Shown one piece after another: positions 9,100 through 13,828 of a stretch of 13,828 nucleotides of DNA (positions within the stretch are counted from its first letter, which is position 1; every line of letters begins with the position of its first letter). The stretch covers positions 1 to 13,828 of the forward strand of contig CAUDNR010001170.1 of NCBI GenBank assembly GCA_958430865.1, given 5' to 3'. A program made the translations under genes and the position numbers. The stretch is from Entrophospora sp. SA101. Its lineage: Eukaryota; Glomeromycota; Glomeromycetes; Entrophosporales; Entrophosporaceae. The notes under the pieces were generated by a model. It saw nothing but the letters and a program-made list of their open reading frames with translations. It searched no databases and was not told the origin of the DNA.

Positions 9100-9617
9100 T
9101 GCGAGTCTTGAGCTGGCTAATGCAACAGATACCGTGAAAGAGTTCTGGATATCATTTGGAATTTGTCTCACTCGTGATATTTCTGAAAATTATGATCTCA
9201 AATCTATCAGTGTTTTTGAGTCTGTTAAAGATTTGCATATCGAATCTGCTATTGATTTCATTGACATAGTTAACAAAAGCAATTGGAAAAAAAATAATAT
9301 TGTTCTCTTTATTGATAAGTTTGATAAACTGTGTGATTCGAATATGGATGTTAAATCCTCGTGCCTAGAGACTCTTCATGGCATTAAAAATGCAAAAGAA
9401 AACTACGCTTTCTGGTCCGTGGTCACCATCGGGACTTTTGGTATTACACACCTTGAATCGGGAAAAGTGTCTACAGCACCATTTAATATTTGTGAGCCAT
9501 TCTTGAACCCGAATTTCATATTAGAGCAAGTACAATTTTTATTTAAAGAGTTTGAGAAAGACTATACATTGACTATTGATCCAGAGATCATTGAGGATAT
9601 TTACAAACAATCAAACG
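9100..9617 (+). pseudogene. NTPase-like domain segment of the pseudogene
   Basis: This is the longest unbroken exon of the left part, about 172 codons. It contains NNIVLFIDKFDKL, the pattern of a Walker B strand (four hydrophobics, Asp, then an acid in active relatives). Here Lys replaces the expected Glu, a change explained by one G-to-A substitution. I see no GxxxxGK(S/T) Walker A in the readable parts upstream, where the frame is broken. A later strand (WSVVTIGTFG) and a FILEQVQFLFKEFEKDY helix follow. An open-frame ATG at 9050 lies inside the intron 9031-9099 and is not a real start. Confidence 0.65.
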
Positions 9618-9691
9618 GTATATGAAGTTGATTGTAAAGTCATGTAGAATTAAAATCTAAGTTTCACTTTTGTGTTTCTGTTATTTGACAG

Positions 9692-10706
9692 ATATGATGT
9701 CTTGTCTTCCTTTTTGGAAGAAGAATCAATGATAATTTAATACAGCATTTTGGCAGAGACAGAAGGGTTAACTTTGTAGAATGGACAAAACTTGTTACTA
9801 AATCTATTGACAATCAGATGATTGATTATTCCACTTTCAGGAAGATGGTTGAAATGCTTAATACCAATAATAGAGTTAAGCCCGCTATGGGTCTACTTCG
9901 ATCTATGTTCCTAGGATTTTTTGATTTTGTGCCAATCTATGACAAAGAAGAATTAAGACTAGCAGAATTCTTGGTAGCTTTGGGAAATGAGAAGACTAAG
10001 AATGAATTTAAAATGTCATCTGTTTTTATAGATGCACTGATTCAGAAACAAGTTATTACTGTATTGTACAAATCTTGTCCAACTATTCCAGTTCCCCGAA
10101 CAAATGAAGGCACTCTGAAAACCCTTGATATTTTAAAGGAGACAATCCATTGTTTTGATAAAACTATTATTTATAATGCTTTCAACCGGTCATTTAAAAC
10201 TGCCCTTGTGACAGTGAATAATCAATGTAATGTGAGGGTCCCTCGAGAAAGTGTTTATGACACTGAGCTAAATAGAATCTTGGTGAACTGGATTGTCAAA
10301 GAATGTAATCTTGAGGTCACTGGACAGTGGCATCTGATAGATGAAAAAGACAAACATAATTATAGTGATATTATCATTACATCTCAACATCAAATAGTCA
10401 TTCTTGAGATTTTAGCAACTGTAACAAAAAGAACTCAATGAACACTTTGAAAGGATGCTCAATTATGCGGAAAAACTATCTACAAATGAAATTTGGATAG
10501 TACATTTTACATGCGAGGATGGTGCAACTCAGAACCTCCATTGGCCACCTGATGATAGAAAGTTTGAGAGTGTTAATGTTGTTCACTTCTTTCATGACTG
10601 GAGGTTTGAAAATGTATGAATGAGTGCCAGATATATATCCAACCTATCCGACTCCAGTACTTTTAGTTGCATTAGAGATCAAATTATTCCATTACACAAT
10701 AATTAA
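9692..10706 (+). pseudogene. restriction-endonuclease-like nuclease segment of the pseudogene
   Basis: After a phase error at the acceptor, the segment is open from about 9716 to 10441 and, one base shifted, to TGA at 10617. It then continues in the same frame to TAA at 10704-10706. It carries YSTFRKMVEML, FLGFFDFVPIYDKEELRLAE, FKMSSVFIDALI, RVPRESVYDTELNRILVNWI and EVTGQWHL. Then come YSDIIITSQHQIVILEILAT and, beyond the frameshift, NEIWIVHFTCEDG and VVHFFHDWRFENV. An Asp in SDIII followed by a Glu in ILEILA fits the D...E-x-K core of PD-(D/E)XK nucleases, with the Lys position not conserved. The C-terminal stop at 10617 is TGA where the frame clearly continues, a single-base change. Confidence 0.7.
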
Positions 10707-11274
10707 CTTGATTAGCTTTATATCGGTTTATTAGTAATATTTGGGGTTGTGTTGTAAAATATGGAAAATATAGAAAACAATATTTGTATATTGCAATTAA
10801 TATTATGCTATATTAATGAAAATAAGTAAAAAAATTTATTTTCGAATTGCAACATCATTAGAGAAAGAAGTAAAATTTAAAAAATCAATTCTTTATTATC
10901 AATATAAAATGTATACACAAAGTCATAATAAACAGTCTCCCTCACCGTCCCAGGTGGGTAATGAACAGAATGCACTTCAAAAATAATTACAAATGCTATG
11001 ATTATAAACACGTGGGTTTTTTCCTACAAAAATTGATATCAAATATCCATATGCCTATTATATAAAAGATTTTGTTAAAAGGTTGTATTTAATATATATT
11101 TTCTCATGTATAAATTGAATTTTACAACATGACTAACCTTTAATGTTATTAAATATGCAATGAATATTATATTCTTTATTATCTATTTTATTTTTTCTTC
11201 AGGATTCTCTGACATCTTTGAAATAAAAAAAAAAATAGAATTGAGATATATTTTTTAATAATAGTTTATATATA
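10707..11274. other. gene-free AT-rich spacer
   Basis: I find no protein-like ORF. A small inverted pair TTGCAATT (about 10793) and AATTGCAA (about 10845) is the only structure noticed. A 91-codon minus-strand frame at 11199-11474 runs into the Tc1 remnant and is a shadow. Confidence 0.4.
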
Positions 11275-11760
11275 CAGTGCATGAAAAAACTTTTTGGAAT
11301 AAAATGTATTTCAAATAAACCAAAATTTTCTTTAACTGAAAATCTATTTGATAATGCAAACAATGCCATGGAAACAATTGGATCTTTCAACAAGATAACG
11401 ACCCTAAGCATACAGCTAGGGATACTTAAAAACTTCTTGCACAACACTGTCCAAAAATATTGGATTGCCATCAAATAGCCCAGATCTCAATCCAATTGAG
11501 AATTTGTGGCAAAATTTAAAGGGACGTGTTGAAAAGCAAGCCAATAAAGTGTTAATTAAAAAAAAAACCAGTTACTGCAGAAAGTTCCCACGAAAAATTT
11601 TTTTTGTTAATTTAATTCATAGTATGCCGTCAAGGTTAAATGAAGTAATTGAGGAAAATGGTAATAAGATAAGCTACTAAGTAGTTTTAACTGAACTTAT
11701 TTATCAAATCATAAAGAACATATAAATTTTCATTACTGTTAGCTTTTTTTCGTTGCACAA
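11275..11760 (+). mobile_element. internally deleted Tc1/mariner element
   Basis: The left end begins CAGTGCATGAAAAAAC just after TA (11273-11274). The right end, read in reverse complement, begins TTGTGCAACGAAAAAAA and is followed by TA (11761-11762). The ends therefore share the GTGCA-then-A-run pattern and each is flanked by the TA target duplication typical of Tc1/mariner. The element is only 486 bases, far below the usual 1.3-1.7 kb, so most of the transposase 5' part is missing. Both termini survive, so it could have been mobilised in trans. Confidence 0.7.
11379..11680 (+). pseudogene. C-terminal remnant of a Tc1-type DD34E transposase
   Basis: The frame from 11379 reads WIFQQDNDPKHTARDT, the region of the second catalytic Asp (codon 11394-11396). 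It then hits a TAA at 11427-11429 but continues recognisably to LD, loses one base near 11466, and resumes as PSNSPDLNPIENLWQNLKGR with the catalytic Glu at 11498-11500. Allowing for the one-base deletion, the Asp and Glu are separated by 34 residues, the DD34E spacing of the Tc1 family. The C-terminus PSRLNEVIEENG and the stop at 11678-11680 also fit. The first catalytic Asp and the DNA-binding domain are absent. Confidence 0.8.
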
Positions 11761-11829
11761 TAAATCCCACTTTTTATGCTCATTATAATTGTTTTAATTT
11801 CATTATCACTTGTAGAATTTTCCAAAATA

Positions 11830-12150
11830 TTATCTTCTCAAAGTCTTTTGCTTGTATTTGAATTTAAAAGAGCTTGTTAAAAATTGTTGGTAACAACAAT
11901 TTGATTTATAATGTTTTTCACATATTGAATGATTTTCTAAAGAATTACTTAATAAAGATAATTCGGGAAAATACTTAGCAAATAGTTGTACACGTTCCTT
12001 CACTGCATTTGCTGATGCCCGCCTCAATATTGCTCATTTTTAATTTCGCATGGTTTCAAATTGCTCTCAAAATATTTTTGAGTAAGTGAAGCAAATAAGC
12101 ATGGTAGGTATTAGCAGGTGGTTTTGTTGTATCCACTAAAGGTTAAAAAA
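11830..12150 (-). pseudogene. decayed coding fragment, Cys-containing, unrecognised
   Basis: On the minus strand a 65-codon frame (12027-11830) reads RRASANAVKERVQLFAKYF, then PELSLLSNSLENHSICEKHY and SNCCYQQF. The composition is far more protein-like than the shadow ORFs nearby. Just upstream (about 12145-12065) another frame reads VDTTKPPANTYHAYLLHLL before a stop, suggesting that the same ancestral gene is broken by a frameshift or an intron. The Cys/His spacing (CEKHY...CC) could be part of a zinc-binding motif. I do not recognise the family. It may be debris of a repeated lineage-specific gene or transposon. Confidence 0.3.
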
Positions 12151-12716
12151 AAAACAAATAATTAATTTTTAGTAAAAAGTACTTTGAACAAATCAACAGA
12201 TTATTACAGATTATTAACAGATGATGAAAGAGCAAGTTTAATAGTATTTCAATTATTATAAACTGATTTATTTTTAGAAAATGTAACACAGATATAACAA
12301 GAAGTATCTTGTAAATTCGTTTGTAACATATAATGAAATGATCTGCAGACTTAAATCCCGATATGCTAATATCCCTCCCTGACTGTATTATATTTGAATT
12401 ATTCAGATATGAAAATTGGTATTACCAAAGATTTCAGGGATCAATAATGTTTGCTTAACACCATAATATAATGTGATCATGATATTTGTCTAGACAAAAA
12501 TAACCAAAAATGCAGCCAACTTTATGAAATTATCCCACAGAGTACAGGCACACTAATACTGCATTGAGTTCTTTGTCCAAAACCTCCAATTTAGTGCCTT
12601 GTGTTCTCTAATAATATGATTGATCCATTGGGTTAGTTTTTTTTACTCACCATTAAAACACTGCTGGCACACCTTGCCAAACCAGCAAAAGGGAAAACAA
12701 ATCTCAAGAAAAGGAA
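12151..12716. other. gene-free interval with possible faint coding traces
   Basis: No intact ORF. A short direct repeat (ACAGATTATT twice, then AACAGATGA) lies at about 12196-12222. Minus-strand bases around 12480-12610 give short protein-like strings such as LWDNFIKLAAFLVIFV, interrupted by stops and frameshifts. They may be remains of a transposable element but are too degraded to name. Confidence 0.3.
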
Positions 12717-13281
12717 AACAAGCAAGCAAGCAAAACATGAATAAAAAAAAAGAGGCAGTGCCCCAGCCACGCACCAACCTTGTCCACAACATCTCATATT
12801 TATATGTGGTCCAAACAAGCAAGCAAGCAAACATAAATAAAAAAAAGAGGCAGTGCCCCAGCCACGCAGCACCCTTGTCCACAACATCTCATATTTATAT
12901 GTAGTCCAAACAAGCAAGCAAGCAAAACATAAATAAAAAAAAAGAGGCAGTGCCCCAGCCACGCACCACCCTTGTCCACAACATCTCATATTTATATGTG
13001 GTCCAAGCAAGCAAGCAAAACATGAATAAACAAAGAGGCAGTGCCCCAGCCACGCACCACCCTTGTCCACAACAACTCATATTTATATGTGGTCCAAGCA
13101 AGCAAGCAAAACATGAATAAGCAAAGAGGTAGTGCCCCAGCCACGCACCACCCTTGTCCACAGCACCTCATGTTTAACCTGTGGTCCAAACAAGCAAGCA
13201 AAACATGCATAAGAAAGAGGTAATGCCCCAACCACGCACCACCCTTGTCCACAACATCTCATATTTATATGTGGTCCAAAC
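12717..13281. repeat. tandem repeat array, six units of 91-97 bases
   Basis: The motif GAGGCAGTGCCCCAGCC (or a close variant) recurs at 12752, 12847, 12944, 13035, 13126 and 13217, giving periods of 95, 97, 91, 91 and 91. Each unit also holds a CCTTGTCCACA block, an ATCTCATATTTATATGTGG block with a small CATAT/ATATG palindrome, and a run of two to four GCAA tetranucleotides. The first three units have a long A-run after the AACAT motif and the last three do not, so two unit subtypes lie side by side. The array is visibly more GC-rich than its surroundings. Minus-strand ORFs of the Cys/Leu-rich type here result from the repeat. The 91-base period is not a multiple of three, so they shift frame at each unit. 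Confidence 0.92.
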
Positions 13282-13435
13282 TAGCTATTCTAGCTAGCCA
13301 TAATTGCTTTCTTAATAAATGATTGTTGCCATACTTATAATGCTATAATTAGATTTGCATAGTTGCCATAATTAATTTTAATAGCTGCCAAAGTTATCTC
13401 TGTAATTATTTGAACTCTTTAAGTCAAATGACATG
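13282..13435. other. AT-rich spacer with a recurrent TTGCCATAA-like motif
   Basis: Between the tandem array and the duplicated ABTB1 piece the sequence contains AGCCATAATTG, GTTGCCATACTT, GTTGCCATAATTA and AGCTGCCAAAG at irregular spacing of tens of bases. It starts with the inverted CTAGCTATTCTAGCTAG. This may be a degraded older repeat. Confidence 0.35.
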
Positions 13436-13828
13436 TGTATTCTAGAAAGATTATTAGTTATGATGGTGATGTTGAATTGATTGATAACGCTGAATTGGTG
13501 AAATTAAAAAAATCATCACATGCAGATATTTTTATTAAAGTAGAAAACGTGATATTTCCTTGTCATAGGGCATTTATTTCTAAAATACGAGCATGTTCTA
13601 ATCTATCTTCTTTTTCTTTTATAATTTGTTCTGAATTTTTAACTTTTAAGCAAATTTTTCTAGAATTTTCTCTGCGTGGTCCGTATTTCTTTTCCAACGA
13701 ATATCTCAAATCATCTATTATTGGTATCGAATCGGTTTCTTGTCGTCCTTTTATTGCTTGAGCTGATTTTTGAATTATTTGTACAAATATCGGATCGTCC
13801 AACACTTCATCTATATGATCTATAAACC
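13436..13828. pseudogene. ABTB1: rearranged partial copy of the ABTB1-like gene, with inversion, cut by the window end
   Basis: 13436-13582 matches 1918-2064 of the ABTB1-like gene with no difference I can see and no indel (constant offset 11518). From 13577-13582 the sequence switches to the reverse complement of 2667-2662 and continues as the reverse complement of that gene down to 2416 at the window edge (coordinates sum to 16244). I checked this second part mainly through its translation, which is unchanged from the original at every residue read up to the junction. The switch occurs in a shared 6-base TTTCTA, present at 2059-2064 and, inverted as TAGAAA, at 2662-2667. The result encodes part of BTB2 forward (to HRAFIS) and the RQETDSIPIIDD region on the opposite strand, so it cannot make the protein. 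All of it comes from exon 5, so DNA-level copying and retrocopying cannot be told apart. An assembly or amplification chimera is possible. Confidence 0.9.

Larger units (their letters stand above)
7603..10706 (+). pseudogene. decayed Crinkler-like NTPase-nuclease gene
   Basis: The remnant reads in order: an N-terminal helical domain (7603-8023), a coiled coil (8243-8531), linker exons (8705-9030), an NTPase-like domain (9100-9617) and a restriction-endonuclease-like nuclease domain (about 9692-10706). Plausible GT-AG introns remain at 8024-8242, 8532-8704, 8741-8817, 9031-9099 and 9618-9691. The frame is broken repeatedly: TGA at 7801, TAA at 7834, frameshifts near 7865, 8333 and 8980, loss of phase at the 8740/8818 join with a TGA at 8926, a phase error after the 9691 acceptor, a frameshift near 10435, and a TGA at 10617. 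Family knowledge: Crinkler-type C-terminal regions that pair a P-loop NTPase with a PD-(D/E)XK-type nuclease are expanded in oomycetes and some early fungi, and several act in the nucleus. No typical Crinkler secretion/translocation leader is seen. Some frameshifts sit in homopolymers and could be sequencing errors, but the stop codons are not explained that way. Confidence 0.8.

Noticed and set aside
12633..13252. Overlapping minus-strand Cys/Leu-rich ORFs with repeated GPHINM and WCVAGALPL motifs
   Set aside because: Products of the tandem repeat array. The 91-base period shifts frame every unit, no single frame spans the array, and there is no independent coding evidence.
12717..13281. Possible CRISPR array
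   Set aside because: The units are continuous near-identical tandem repeats with no unique spacers, and the context is eukaryotic.

Overview
The window is strongly AT-rich eukaryotic DNA. It has short GT-AG introns (67 to 97 bases in the two intact genes), homopolymer and trinucleotide runs, fungal-type housekeeping genes and abundant repeat debris. The intron style, a TVP38-type Golgi protein with low-complexity arms, an ABTB1-type ankyrin/BTB protein and a decayed Crinkler-like NTPase-nuclease gene together suggest an early-diverging fungus. My best guess is a Glomeromycotina (Rhizophagus-like) arbuscular mycorrhizal fungus. This is recognition from the sequence, not a database result.

Layout: 1-189 may be the 3' tail of a plus-strand gene. 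470-571 is a tiny minus-strand ORF facing away from the next gene. 780-2708 is an intact five-exon plus-strand gene for an ABTB1/BPOZ-like protein, including a 14-base microexon. 2709-4128 is a gene-free interval between two convergent genes. 4129-5713 (minus) is a two-exon TVP38/TMEM64-family membrane protein with a long Ser/Asn-rich N-terminus and a poly-Asp C-terminal tail. 5894-6547 is a 654-base MITE-like element with 25-base perfect terminal inverted repeats. 6548-7602 holds no convincing gene. 7603-10706 is a multi-lesion pseudogene of a modular protein: N-terminal alpha-helical domain, coiled coil, NTPase, restriction-endonuclease-like nuclease. 11275-11760 is an internally deleted Tc1/mariner element that keeps both ends and the last two catalytic acids of a DD34E transposase. 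About 11830-12150 (minus) is a small decayed coding fragment. 12717-13281 is a 91-97 base tandem repeat array. 13436-13828 is a rearranged second copy of part of the ABTB1-like gene, with no difference seen in what I compared, and with an internal inversion.

Only two genes look intact and functional: the ABTB1-like protein, a probable cullin-3 substrate adaptor, and the TVP38-like protein, a probable Golgi/endosomal lipid scramblase-type protein. They are convergent neighbours with no evident pathway link. The right half, from about 5.9 kb, is a graveyard of mobile and effector-type sequence. It ends in a young or artefactual rearranged duplication of the left-hand gene, which is the most surprising feature of the window.
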